From NCBI GenBank assembly GCA_048550195.1, contig JBLYYR010000111.1, forward strand, positions 1 to 64,000: a DNA stretch of 64,000 nucleotides. Reading direction: 5' to 3'. Under the pieces are notes generated by a model. The model saw nothing but the letters and a program-made list of their open reading frames with translations, did not search any database and had not been told where the DNA came from. The position numbers and the translations under genes are program-made. Numbering within the stretch: position 1 is the stretch's first letter; every line of letters begins with the position of its first letter. Shown piece by piece: positions 13,355 to 21,723 of this stretch. The stretch comes from BMS3Bbin11 sp048550195 (GTDB lineage: Bacteria > Pseudomonadota > Gammaproteobacteria > BMS3Bbin11).

Positions 13355-14501
13355 TCTGGAGAATGACGCCCCTCTGGTGTCAGTAATCATTCCTGCGTTT
13401 AATGCAGCCACGACTATAAAACGTACCATACAGTCGGTTCTGGCGCAGACCTACCCGCATTTCGAGATACTGGTTATCGATGACGGGTCTTCTGATGGAA
13501 CCAGTGATGTCGTCAACAATCTGGCTGCTGGTGATGAGCGCATCAAACTATTGCAACAGGAAAACCAGGGGGTGGCAGCTGCCCGTAATTTTGGTATCAG
13601 AAACGCCAGAGGCGACTATATAGCACCGCTGGATGCGGATGATCTCTGGTTACCGGATAAGCTTGAGAAACAGGTCGCTGTAATGCGTGAGGGCCCATCT
13701 ACAGTCGGTCTGGTATACACATGGTCGATTCAGATCTTCGATGATATGCGTTTGCGTAATTTAGCCAAAGGCTGGGAGGAAGAGGGATCGGTATTTTTGC
13801 CATTACTACTCGGTAACTTTCTTTCTAATGCAAGTAACCCACTCATCTGCCGTGAGTGCTTTGATCGTGTAGGAATGTACAATTCGGAGTTCCTTGAACT
13901 TGATGCCCATGGGTGCGAGGACTGGGATATCTATTTGAGGATTGCCGAACACTATGAGTTCAGGGTGGTTCCCGAGCACCTTACCGGCTACTGGCAAACA
14001 GCGGAGAGTATGTCTGCAGACTGGAAGCTGATGGATCGTTCCTATGGCCTGCTCATGGAATGGGTACGAACACGGCACCCGGAAATTCCAGCATTTGTTT
14101 TTCGCTGGTCAAAAAGTAACTATCTCTTTTACCTTGCAAACAAGGCTGCACGGGCACAACAGACCGCCGACTCACTTCTCCTGCTGTCGAAGGCTGCTGC
14201 TTTGGATCCCTACATGTTAACGAACCGTCGCTTGCAGCGCATGGTTGCCAAAAATTTGCTTCATACGGTTCGGGGTGCAAGAATTCCCTCTCCAACGGGT
14301 AGCTTGCAAAATAATCAGACTCAATTAAATCAGATTTTTAGAAGCCGGGTGAATAAAAAGCCAGCTGCGGGAGTATTCTGGACAAATCTGATGAAGCAAC
14401 GTACGAATCAGCTCGCACAGCTTCAGAAGGAATTGAGGCTTGATGTGATTGCAAGCAGTGATAACAATGAGTCCTGTCACAGGTTGAAGTCTGAAGCGTA
14501 A
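13344..14501 (+). CDS. Family 2 glycosyltransferase
   Basis: A 385-residue GT-A enzyme. Visible motifs are VSVIIPAFNAATTIKRTI near residue 11, LVIDDGSSDGTSD near 45 and the metal-binding DADD near 97; ENQGVAAARNFGIRNARGDY is the conserved stretch before it. A later EDWDIYLRIAEHYEF at about residue 193 contains the ED motif often taken as catalytic base. The C-terminal part is helical and without membrane segments. ATG 13344 lies inside the end of the previous gene and the stop overlaps the ATG of the next, so the three glycosyltransferases are made as one unit. Substrates are not predictable. Confidence 0.9.
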   Translation: MRTNLENDAPLVSVIIPAFNAATTIKRTIQSVLAQTYPHFEILVIDDGSSDGTSDVVNNLAAGDERIKLLQQENQGVAAARNFGIRNARGDYIAPLDADDLWLPDKLEKQVAVMREGPSTVGLVYTWSIQIFDDMRLRNLAKGWEEEGSVFLPLLLGNFLSNASNPLICRECFDRVGMYNSEFLELDAHGCEDWDIYLRIAEHYEFRVVPEHLTGYWQTAESMSADWKLMDRSYGLLMEWVRTRHPEIPAFVFRWSKSNYLFYLANKAARAQQTADSLLLLSKAAALDPYMLTNRRLQRMVAKNLLHTVRGARIPSPTGSLQNNQTQLNQIFRSRVNKKPAAGVFWTNLMKQRTNQLAQLQKELRLDVIASSDNNESCHRLKSEA

Positions 14502-17149
14502 TGGTTGCCCGAATAAAAGTCCTTGAGGTTGAACTTAGCCGCCCAATTAAAGACCTGGACGGCCTGCACGGCTATGCAAGCCTTCATGCACTGGTTCGCT
14601 GGAATAGCACTCCAGTGGGTTATATCGATGTGCCGCTTAGCAATGGGATCTGTACGGCTTCCGCTCTACGCGCTGCTGTCAATCGTGCGCATAGTCATAA
14701 CCTGCTGCAGACTATGATTCGTCGACGTATTGATGAGCCTGTAAATGAAAACCCCAGTTTAGAAAAGAATGACAGCAAAGCCGCCTTGAACCTTGCAGCC
14801 ATTGTCAAGAATCCATTGGTAACTGTGGCTGTGTGTACACGAGATCGTGTCGAGCAACTAAAAGACTGTTTAAATTCGCTGACAAAACTTGCATACAGCA
14901 ACATCGAAATCCTTGTCGTTGATAATGCACCGGAAACTGATGAAACAAAGAAGCTTGTGCAGGCATCATTCCCCGGTTTTCGCTACGTGCTTGAACCGCG
15001 ACCCGGTCTGGACTGGGCGCGTAACCGCGCTATTGAAGAAGCCAATGGAGAAATAATCACCTACACCGATGATGATGTAATCGTCGATCCATTATGGATT
15101 GATGCTCTGGTGAAAGTTTTTCAGGATGACCCCGGTGTAATGGCGGTAACCGGCCTGGTAGCACCCTATGAGATGGACACTCATGCACAGATATTGTTTG
15201 AACGCTATGGCGGTTTTGGACGTGGTTTCAAACGGCGATGGTACCAGGTCGATAAGGTGAATCGAAAAGGGAAATCTTTCCATTATGGTGCCGGTCAGTT
15301 CGGAACCGGTGCCAATATGGCCTATCGCAAAATAGTGTTTGAGAAGGTCGGTGTTTTCGATCCGGCACTTGATGTTGGGACGGTCACTAATGGCGGCGGT
15401 GATCTGGAAATGTTTTTTCGGGTACTGGAAGAAGGCTACATGCTTGTCTATGAGCCATCCGCACTGGTCTGGCATCGGCATAGGAAAAGTATCGAAGAAC
15501 TCCGCGTGCAGCTGACAAATCATGGCATCGGTTTCTACTCTTTTCTTGTGCGCAGTGCCGAGGCCTATCCACAACATCGTTGGTCAATTTCCCGCTTTGG
15601 CCTGTGGTGGTTCTGGCACTGGAATGTTCGACGTCTTTTAAAAAGCTTCATTATCACCCAGCGTGTACCGAGGGACATGATATTTGCTGAGTCAGGTGGA
15701 GCTCTAACAGGGTTGACCCGTTACGCAAAGGCAAGGTCCAGAGCTGATGAAATTTCACATACTTATGTGAGTGAGAAGCAGTCAAGGATCAAAAATAATC
15801 GGCATCCCGATACATCGCTGCAGATACATGATCACCCTAATACACCACAGACCAGAAAACCCACGGCTATTCGAACTGTGGATATTTCATGTCCGTTGCA
15901 TGCTATCGATGATCTGTCGGAATACTCATCCTGTCGCATTTTTGTATTTCAGGGAGAGCGTTTACTGGGGAAGGTCGATATCAAAAGCACCTGGCAGTCA
16001 ATTTCGCCAGCACGCTTGTGTGATGCAATCACAGAGAAAATCGGCTGGAAACTAACGACACTTTTTTTGGGCAACGATTGTACACACCCGGAGTTACCGC
16101 TGATTGAGGGTGGCGCCCCTGCACTCACTATACCTCGACTATCCAGATTATCATCTTCTATAAGTGTGTCGGTAGTGCTTGCCACTTTTGATCGACCAGA
16201 ACAGCTAAGACAATGTCTGCAGTCATTGCAACATCAGGAAACACAGCGCAAGATAGAGATCGTGGTGGTGGATAACCATCCTTCGTCAGGGATGACATCG
16301 CCAGTAGTGGCAGAGTTTCCCGAAGTAGTTCTTGTAACAGAAGCTCGCAAGGGCCTTTCCTATGCAAGGAATGCGGGCTTCATCCATAGCAGTGGAGAGA
16401 TAGTCGTAGCGACAGATGATGATGTCATTATGCCTCCTCAATGGATAGAAAAATTGGTTGTACCATTTGAGCGAAATGATGTCGCCGCAGTAACCGGTAA
16501 TGTTCTACCGCGTGAACTGGAAACTGAATCTCAGTACTTTTTCGAGGCATATGGTGGGCTAGGACGGGGATTTGAAGACAGGGAAGCGGGACCAGCATGG
16601 TTTAGAAAATCACGAAGAAGAGCGGCCCCTACATGGCAACTTGGTGCTACTGCAAATGCAGCATTTAGAGCGGAAATTTTCAGAAACCCTGAAATTGGCT
16701 TGCTGGATGAAGCTTTGGGGGCAGGGATGCCTACCGGGTGCAGCGAGGACACATATCTTTTTTACAGAATAATTAAAGCTGGTTCGACTATTGTCTATAA
16801 CCCGAATTCCTATGTATGGCATACCCATCGGCGCGATAGAAATGCGTTGCGATCACAAATTTACAATTACAGTAAGGGGCATGTGGCCTATCATCTTACA
16901 ACACTGCTACGCGATGGTGATCGTCGAGCGCTATTTCGTCTTTTTGTTGAGCTGCCGCAAACGTATATTAAGAGAGCATATCAACGATTGCGGGGTCGCA
17001 GTAATTACCCCATTTCACTCATACTACTGGAGATTTGGGGTAACATGGTGGGTCCCTTCGCGCTCTGGCGATCTCGTCGCCGTGTTCGCCGTGAAGGTCG
17101 AAGCGAATTCCCGACAAGCGCTGATCATCCTGTTTCTGATGTAGAATAA
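14501..17149 (+). CDS. Two-domain family 2 glycosyltransferase with duplicated modules
   Basis: An 882-residue protein with two GT-A domains. The first has VTVAVCTRDRVEQLKDCL near residue 106 and TDDDV near 188; the second has VSVVLATFDRPEQLRQCL near 553 and TDDDV near 637. Each has a later acidic motif (GGDLEMFFRVLEEG and CSEDTYLFYRIIKAG) and a W-H-x-H-R motif (VWHRHRKS and VWHTHRRDR). Each catalytic domain is preceded by a similar small domain: VELSRPIKDLDGLHGYA near residue 9 and VDISCPLHAIDDLSEYS near 462. So the gene arose by duplication of a whole small-domain plus GT unit. The protein could add two sugars in turn, or polymerise alternating units. Confidence 0.88.
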   Translation: MVARIKVLEVELSRPIKDLDGLHGYASLHALVRWNSTPVGYIDVPLSNGICTASALRAAVNRAHSHNLLQTMIRRRIDEPVNENPSLEKNDSKAALNLAAIVKNPLVTVAVCTRDRVEQLKDCLNSLTKLAYSNIEILVVDNAPETDETKKLVQASFPGFRYVLEPRPGLDWARNRAIEEANGEIITYTDDDVIVDPLWIDALVKVFQDDPGVMAVTGLVAPYEMDTHAQILFERYGGFGRGFKRRWYQVDKVNRKGKSFHYGAGQFGTGANMAYRKIVFEKVGVFDPALDVGTVTNGGGDLEMFFRVLEEGYMLVYEPSALVWHRHRKSIEELRVQLTNHGIGFYSFLVRSAEAYPQHRWSISRFGLWWFWHWNVRRLLKSFIITQRVPRDMIFAESGGALTGLTRYAKARSRADEISHTYVSEKQSRIKNNRHPDTSLQIHDHPNTPQTRKPTAIRTVDISCPLHAIDDLSEYSSCRIFVFQGERLLGKVDIKSTWQSISPARLCDAITEKIGWKLTTLFLGNDCTHPELPLIEGGAPALTIPRLSRLSSSISVSVVLATFDRPEQLRQCLQSLQHQETQRKIEIVVVDNHPSSGMTSPVVAEFPEVVLVTEARKGLSYARNAGFIHSSGEIVVATDDDVIMPPQWIEKLVVPFERNDVAAVTGNVLPRELETESQYFFEAYGGLGRGFEDREAGPAWFRKSRRRAAPTWQLGATANAAFRAEIFRNPEIGLLDEALGAGMPTGCSEDTYLFYRIIKAGSTIVYNPNSYVWHTHRRDRNALRSQIYNYSKGHVAYHLTTLLRDGDRRALFRLFVELPQTYIKRAYQRLRGRSNYPISLILLEIWGNMVGPFALWRSRRRVRREGRSEFPTSADHPVSDVE

Positions 17150-17218
17150 GATGCTCAGTATTTGAGACTGATTATTTAAACTTACGTTGATCTGACTTGT
17201 ACTTGCAAATGATTCCTT

Positions 17219-17989
17219 ATGACTAATTCCCGTTTAATCTACTATCGTGACCTGATCCGTGAACTTGTGTTACGTGATATAAAAATTCGATATAAGCGGT
17301 CAGCCCTGGGCTTTGCGTGGACGCTGGCTAACCCATTGCTCTATCTCGTGGTTTTCTATTTTGTCTTCAAGATTGCGTTAGATATCAATATTCCCAGATT
17401 TGGAGTATTTGCCTTCACCGGGATTCTAGCCTGGGGCTGGTTTCAATCGTCCCTGGCACAGAGTGCCGGGGCCATCGTTAGTAGTCGGGAGTTAGTCCGC
17501 TCCCCCGGTTTTTCCCCTGCTGTGCTGCCGATTGTGATTGTTACCAGCAACCTGGTGAATTTTCTTGTCGCACTTGTTGTGTTGCTGGCCTACCAGCTGA
17601 TTGTGGGAACCGGCATAGGCTGGCAGGTCTGGCCTCTGCCTTTATTGATCGCCTTACAGTTTATTCTCACCTTGAGCATAGCTTATGTGATTGCCGCGTT
17701 AAACGTAGTGTTTCGGGATGTCGGACATCTTGTCGCTGTACTTTTACATTTAATGTTTTTCCTGACGCCAATTTTTTATGACGCCAGTATGATTCCGGAC
17801 AAATTTCAGATGTTTTATCGCCTCAATCCTATGGTGCATTTTGTCGAATCCTATCGTAGCGTATTACTTAACGACACTGGCCTAAACTGGTGGCCAATCG
17901 CAATTATCGGGTGCTTTTCAATTCTCCTTTTATTCATCGGTAGAGCTCTGTTTATTAAACTTAGCTTCCGCTTTGCTGAAGAGATCTAA
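17219..17989 (+). CDS. wzm: ABC-2 type polysaccharide exporter permease, Wzm-like
   Basis: A 256-residue membrane protein with six predicted membrane segments, starting with the amphipathic RDLIRELVLRDIKIRYKRSA typical of Wzm/TagG/KpsM permeases. Conserved stretches include LGFAWTLANPLLYLVVFYF and LTPIFYDASMIPD. It would form the channel that carries an undecaprenyl-linked glycan across the inner membrane, driven by the ATPase encoded three bases downstream. About 70 bases separate it from the glycosyltransferase genes, with no terminator. Together these genes define an ABC-dependent O-antigen or surface polysaccharide pathway. Confidence 0.9.
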   Translation: MTNSRLIYYRDLIRELVLRDIKIRYKRSALGFAWTLANPLLYLVVFYFVFKIALDINIPRFGVFAFTGILAWGWFQSSLAQSAGAIVSSRELVRSPGFSPAVLPIVIVTSNLVNFLVALVVLLAYQLIVGTGIGWQVWPLPLLIALQFILTLSIAYVIAALNVVFRDVGHLVAVLLHLMFFLTPIFYDASMIPDKFQMFYRLNPMVHFVESYRSVLLNDTGLNWWPIAIIGCFSILLLFIGRALFIKLSFRFAEEI

Positions 17990-17992
17990 TTC

Positions 17993-19228
17993 ATGGAAAA
18001 CCCCATCCAGGTTGTTGGTCTTCGTAAGGGTTTTGTACGCCACCATAAACTCAGGCCTCGCACCTTAAAGGAAGCCATTATTCGCAGGCAGTATTTACAC
18101 AATAAGGATACTTACTTTCTTGCGCTGGATCAGGTTAGCCTTGAGGTCCATCCCGGTGAGATTGTCGGTATCATTGGCCGCAATGGAGCGGGAAAATCCA
18201 CCTTGTTGCGGTTAATCGGTGGGGTAGGACGGCCAGATGAAGGGCATATTAAGGTTAATGGAAAAATAGGCGCCTTGCTTGAGCTTGGTGCCGGTTTTCA
18301 TCCCGAATTGACCGGACGAGAAAACGTATTCATTAATGGGATCATCGCGGGGCTGACACGAGACGAAGTAGCAGATCGCTTATTCGACATCGTAAACTTT
18401 GCCGAGCTGGAAGATTCAATCGACAATCCGTTGCGTACATATAGTTCAGGTATGCAGCTTCGTCTTGCCTTTGCGGTAAGTGTGCACACATCCCCTGATG
18501 TCCTGCTTATCGATGAGGTACTTGCTGTCGGCGATATTGCATTCCAGCGCAAGTGCCTTGAGCGCATTGATATGTTTAAGCAAAGGGGCTGTGCCATCCT
18601 GATAGTCTCACATGATATAGTGCAGGTCAGAGATTTATGTGACCGGGTGATCTGGATGCGTGATGGGCGTGTCGTTGCTGCAGGCGAGCCACAGGATGTT
18701 GTTGATCAGTATGAAAACTCCATGATGGCTGAGACAGAAAAGCGGGGTCAGGCCAGGGAAGCGAACTACCGTTCTCAATCGAGTCATGAATTAGAACTCA
18801 ATGTGAATAGAGAAGGGACTATGGAAATGGAGATTCTTGGTGCCCAGCTGCTGGCCAGCAACAGGGAACCTGTAAGCGAATTGAAAAACGGTAATGCCCT
18901 GATAGTGGAGATTGCCTATGCACCGAGCAAGCGCGTGCCATCACCGATATTTTCTGTAACGATTAGTGATGAAAAAGGGGAAATATGTCTTGATACCAAC
19001 ACGGCTCATCTGGAGATGCCCGATATTGCAGACAATGGCACTGTACGCGTACATTTCGACAGGCTTGATTTAACAGCAGGCAAGTATTTTGTGGACGTTG
19101 GTGCCTACGCGGCTGACTGGGGGCGTGTTTACGATTACCATTGGCATGTATACCCCCTGGTTATACAGGACACTGATCCGCACAGAGGTGTTCTGAACCC
19201 ACCGCATAAATGGGAATTATCCAGCTAG
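17993..19228 (+). CDS. wzt: ABC polysaccharide exporter ATPase with C-terminal glycan-binding domain, Wzt-like
   Basis: A 411-residue protein. The ATPase part (about residues 1-245) has Walker A GRNGAGKST, the signature YSSGMQLRLAFA, Walker B VLLIDEVLAVGD and the switch HD (VSHDI). After a linker, residues 270-405 form a beta-rich domain (MEMEILGAQLLASN, HFDRLDLTAGKYFVDVG) like the Wzt carbohydrate-binding domain, which recognises the finished non-reducing end of a glycan in some O-antigen systems. That suggests export here is coupled to a specific chain cap or repeat. It begins three bases after the permease stop. Confidence 0.9.
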   Translation: MENPIQVVGLRKGFVRHHKLRPRTLKEAIIRRQYLHNKDTYFLALDQVSLEVHPGEIVGIIGRNGAGKSTLLRLIGGVGRPDEGHIKVNGKIGALLELGAGFHPELTGRENVFINGIIAGLTRDEVADRLFDIVNFAELEDSIDNPLRTYSSGMQLRLAFAVSVHTSPDVLLIDEVLAVGDIAFQRKCLERIDMFKQRGCAILIVSHDIVQVRDLCDRVIWMRDGRVVAAGEPQDVVDQYENSMMAETEKRGQAREANYRSQSSHELELNVNREGTMEMEILGAQLLASNREPVSELKNGNALIVEIAYAPSKRVPSPIFSVTISDEKGEICLDTNTAHLEMPDIADNGTVRVHFDRLDLTAGKYFVDVGAYAADWGRVYDYHWHVYPLVIQDTDPHRGVLNPPHKWELSS

Positions 19229-19372
19229 GTTTACTTCCTACGAAAAAAATAAAGCCTGTCGGGCAAGAGACCTGTATCAGTCTGTTCCGCTATAATTACG
19301 CCTGCTGTAACATTGAGAGACTGTAATATCTTATTAATAACCGTGTCACAAAAATCAACAGAAAAACAGTAG

Positions 19373-19969
19373 ATGTCTTCAGATCTGGATACTGCAAGCG
19401 TCCTGCTTAAGACGGCCAGACAACGCTCATCGCCAAATTGTGATGAGCGGCCTGAAGGTATGGATATTGAAGCATTGATCATTCATGCCATCAGCCTGCC
19501 GCCAGGTGAATACGGTGGAGATTTTGTCGAACAATTTTTCTGTAATGAACTTGAGGTATCCAGGCATTGTTACTTTAACGAGATCTCAGAGCTTAAAGTT
19601 TCTTCACATTTTTATATCCATCGCAATGGTGAGCTGGTGCAGTTTGTGCCGGTTCACATGCGGGCCTGGCACGCGGGTAAATCCTGCTGTATGCAGCGTG
19701 AAGCTGTAAATGATTTTTCTATCGGTATTGAGCTGGAAGGTTGCGATGACGATACTTTTGAAGACCTCCAGTATCAGTCTTTGATTGAGCTGTCCCGTAC
19801 CTTAATCTCGGCAATACCGACACTTTCTGCCGAACATGTATATGGCCATGCCGATATTGCCCCGGGTAGAAAAACAGATCCGGGTCCCCGGTTTGACTGG
19901 CAGGCCTACCGGACTGCTCTGTTGTCGCAGGAATACCCGCTAGCCTCGAAAGATAGTGAAAATCTGTGA
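19373..19969 (+). CDS. ampD: 1,6-anhydro-N-acetylmuramyl-L-alanine amidase AmpD
   Basis: A 198-residue cytoplasmic zinc amidase that removes the peptide from anhydro-muropeptides during cell-wall recycling; loss of AmpD often induces ampC beta-lactamase in bacteria with AmpR. Motifs: IIHAISLPPGEYGG with the first zinc His, VSSHFYIHRNGELVQFVP, RAWHAGKS, DFSIGIELEG with the conserved Glu, and VYGHADIAPGRKTDPGPRFDW with the second His and the Asp ligand. The N-terminal 30 residues are longer than usual and no clear ribosome binding site precedes ATG 19373. The stop overlaps the GTG of the next gene. Confidence 0.95.
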   Translation: MSSDLDTASVLLKTARQRSSPNCDERPEGMDIEALIIHAISLPPGEYGGDFVEQFFCNELEVSRHCYFNEISELKVSSHFYIHRNGELVQFVPVHMRAWHAGKSCCMQREAVNDFSIGIELEGCDDDTFEDLQYQSLIELSRTLISAIPTLSAEHVYGHADIAPGRKTDPGPRFDWQAYRTALLSQEYPLASKDSENL

Positions 19970-20313
19970 TTAGGTTAGCTGATTCACTGCAGGCATGGGG
20001 TACGACTGGGTTTGATGATGTATTCAAGGAGGAGGCAGAGGGGCTGGATAGCGAGCAACTCCTATTGCAAAAGGCCCTGACGCAAAGCAGTTTCGTATCC
20101 GATAAGGATTTCACTATCGTGATTTTGAACATGTCTGAAACACCTGAAGCCATTGAAGTGAAAGCAGGCATTTTCTACACCGGCATCATCGCCGGGAGCT
20201 GTTGTGCAGATGACCCCTCGCCAGTGGACGAACTGACTGAATACTGTGAAATACGGTTTGTGATTAATAAATCTACGGCTGAAGCAACAATAACGCTGCT
20301 GCAGGATCAATGA
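19966..20313 (+). CDS. Conserved protein of unknown function next to ampD
   Basis: A 115-residue protein starting at GTG 19966 inside the end of ampD. Notable is the central segment VKAGIFYTGIIAGSCCADDP with a CC pair, followed by YCEIRFVINKSTAEATI. From memory, proteins with the pattern AGIFY-GIIAG-CADDP-P occur in beta- and gammaproteobacteria without assigned function. The N-terminus AWGTTGFDDVFKEEAEGLD is also part of that pattern. Its stop overlaps the ATG of the porin-like gene. No signal peptide or membrane segment is present. The Cys residues may bind a metal, which is only an inference. Confidence 0.7.
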   Translation: MIRLADSLQAWGTTGFDDVFKEEAEGLDSEQLLLQKALTQSSFVSDKDFTIVILNMSETPEAIEVKAGIFYTGIIAGSCCADDPSPVDELTEYCEIRFVINKSTAEATITLLQDQ

Positions 20314-21599
20314 AAAAAATAGCATCCATCTTACTGTTATTGGCTACAAGCTATGGATACGGAGAAGTATTAGCTCAGACAGATGTGCAAACTGACCCGG
20401 AAGCAGCCCTCATCAAGGAATCAGAAGAAGACCAGGCACGTGAACGTGACAAAGACGCCAATGAGGATCCACTCGAACAGCGCCAGGCAACCAAGGTCGA
20501 TACACCGGTAGAACATGTTAGCAAACCAAACGATTTTGGTGCCTATACCAGTTTGCGTATACGCTACCGTGGTACTGACAGTGGAGGAGCGCTGGATGAT
20601 GGCGGCTCCCGGCTTGGCGCCAGTGGTGACTGGCAGTTCAGGCCGGGCTACTGGCTAAGTGGTCGAGCTGAAGCGGGTTTTAATCTTCTTGGCAGTCTGG
20701 ATAGTGTTTTTAATCCGGGTGCCACATCATCAGAGGGTGAAGGGGATTTTTTTGTACGCCTGCTCTATGCCAACCTTGAAACACCAAATCTCTTTTTAAT
20801 TCTAGGCAAGGCCTGGTCTACCTATTATTCGGTTGCGGGTTTTACCGATCGTTTTGCTGGCACCGGCGCTTCAGCCAGTGGAACCTTCAATGCCGGTACA
20901 GATGGTGGCCCGTCTGGCACTGGCCGTGCGGATGAAGTGTTGCAAACACGTATCTTAATTAAACCTGCGAACATCCATATCAAAAAAATGAAGCCATTCA
21001 CTCTTAATGTTCAGCTGCAGCATGGTCAGGAAATACCGTCTGTCCTTCTTGATGATACGAACGGTGATGGGAGTGGCTTCAACTATGGGTATGCCCTTGG
21101 TCTTAGTGCCTTGCTGGAAACACGTAAGAATTTCAATCTGGGTGTTGCTTATAATCATGCACAGGTCGGTAAGGAAGATCTGCCAGAATTGAAATCAGTT
21201 GGTATAGATGGTGATGATAAGTCGCTATTGCTTGGAGCAAAATGGTTTACTGAAAAATGGTACCTGGCTACAAACTTTTCCTGGATGTGGAATCACATGA
21301 CAACTGATGATGGGATTTATTTTGATGGAAAGGGCTGGGAAACCTACGGACAATACAATCTACATAAACGCTGGTGGGTGACTGGTGGCTGGAATTACCT
21401 GAAACCAAATGATAACCAGCTTCAGGCAGGTAACTACCAGGTCAAGTATGGTGTGCTGGGGGTACGTTACAGTATCAAACAGTTCAATCGTATGTTCTAT
21501 GCCAATATCCGCTTCGATAGCACTACCGGCTCAGATGCCGATATAGCCGGGCTCAGCAATACTTACACTGTTGGCGTGCGCTGGAATATACCTAAGTGA
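20310..21599 (+). CDS. Porin-like outer membrane beta-barrel protein
   Basis: A 429-residue protein with a signal peptide (MKKIASILLLLATSYGYGEVLAQ), then about 50 acidic, Gln/Asp/Glu-rich residues that may form a periplasmic helix, and then a barrel-like region with alternating hydrophobic residues (FGAYTSLRIRYRG, GYWLSGRAEAGFNLL, WYLATNFSWMWNHM), ending VGVRWNIPK as expected of a C-terminal barrel strand. This layout resembles DcaP-like or other substrate-specific porins. The substrate is unknown. ATG 20310 overlaps the preceding stop by four bases, so it is co-translated with the small protein after ampD. Confidence 0.75.
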   Translation: MKKIASILLLLATSYGYGEVLAQTDVQTDPEAALIKESEEDQARERDKDANEDPLEQRQATKVDTPVEHVSKPNDFGAYTSLRIRYRGTDSGGALDDGGSRLGASGDWQFRPGYWLSGRAEAGFNLLGSLDSVFNPGATSSEGEGDFFVRLLYANLETPNLFLILGKAWSTYYSVAGFTDRFAGTGASASGTFNAGTDGGPSGTGRADEVLQTRILIKPANIHIKKMKPFTLNVQLQHGQEIPSVLLDDTNGDGSGFNYGYALGLSALLETRKNFNLGVAYNHAQVGKEDLPELKSVGIDGDDKSLLLGAKWFTEKWYLATNFSWMWNHMTTDDGIYFDGKGWETYGQYNLHKRWWVTGGWNYLKPNDNQLQAGNYQVKYGVLGVRYSIKQFNRMFYANIRFDSTTGSDADIAGLSNTYTVGVRWNIPK

Positions 21600-21723
21600 G
21601 GAAGTTCAAAACTCAAAGCTGAAGAAAATTCATCTTGTTAGGCTGGTTTTGTAAATTTAGAACACTCTAATATGTTAATATGAGCGGCTTTTCCTTTTCC
21701 ACCTGAAAGATCAGAGGTAAATC

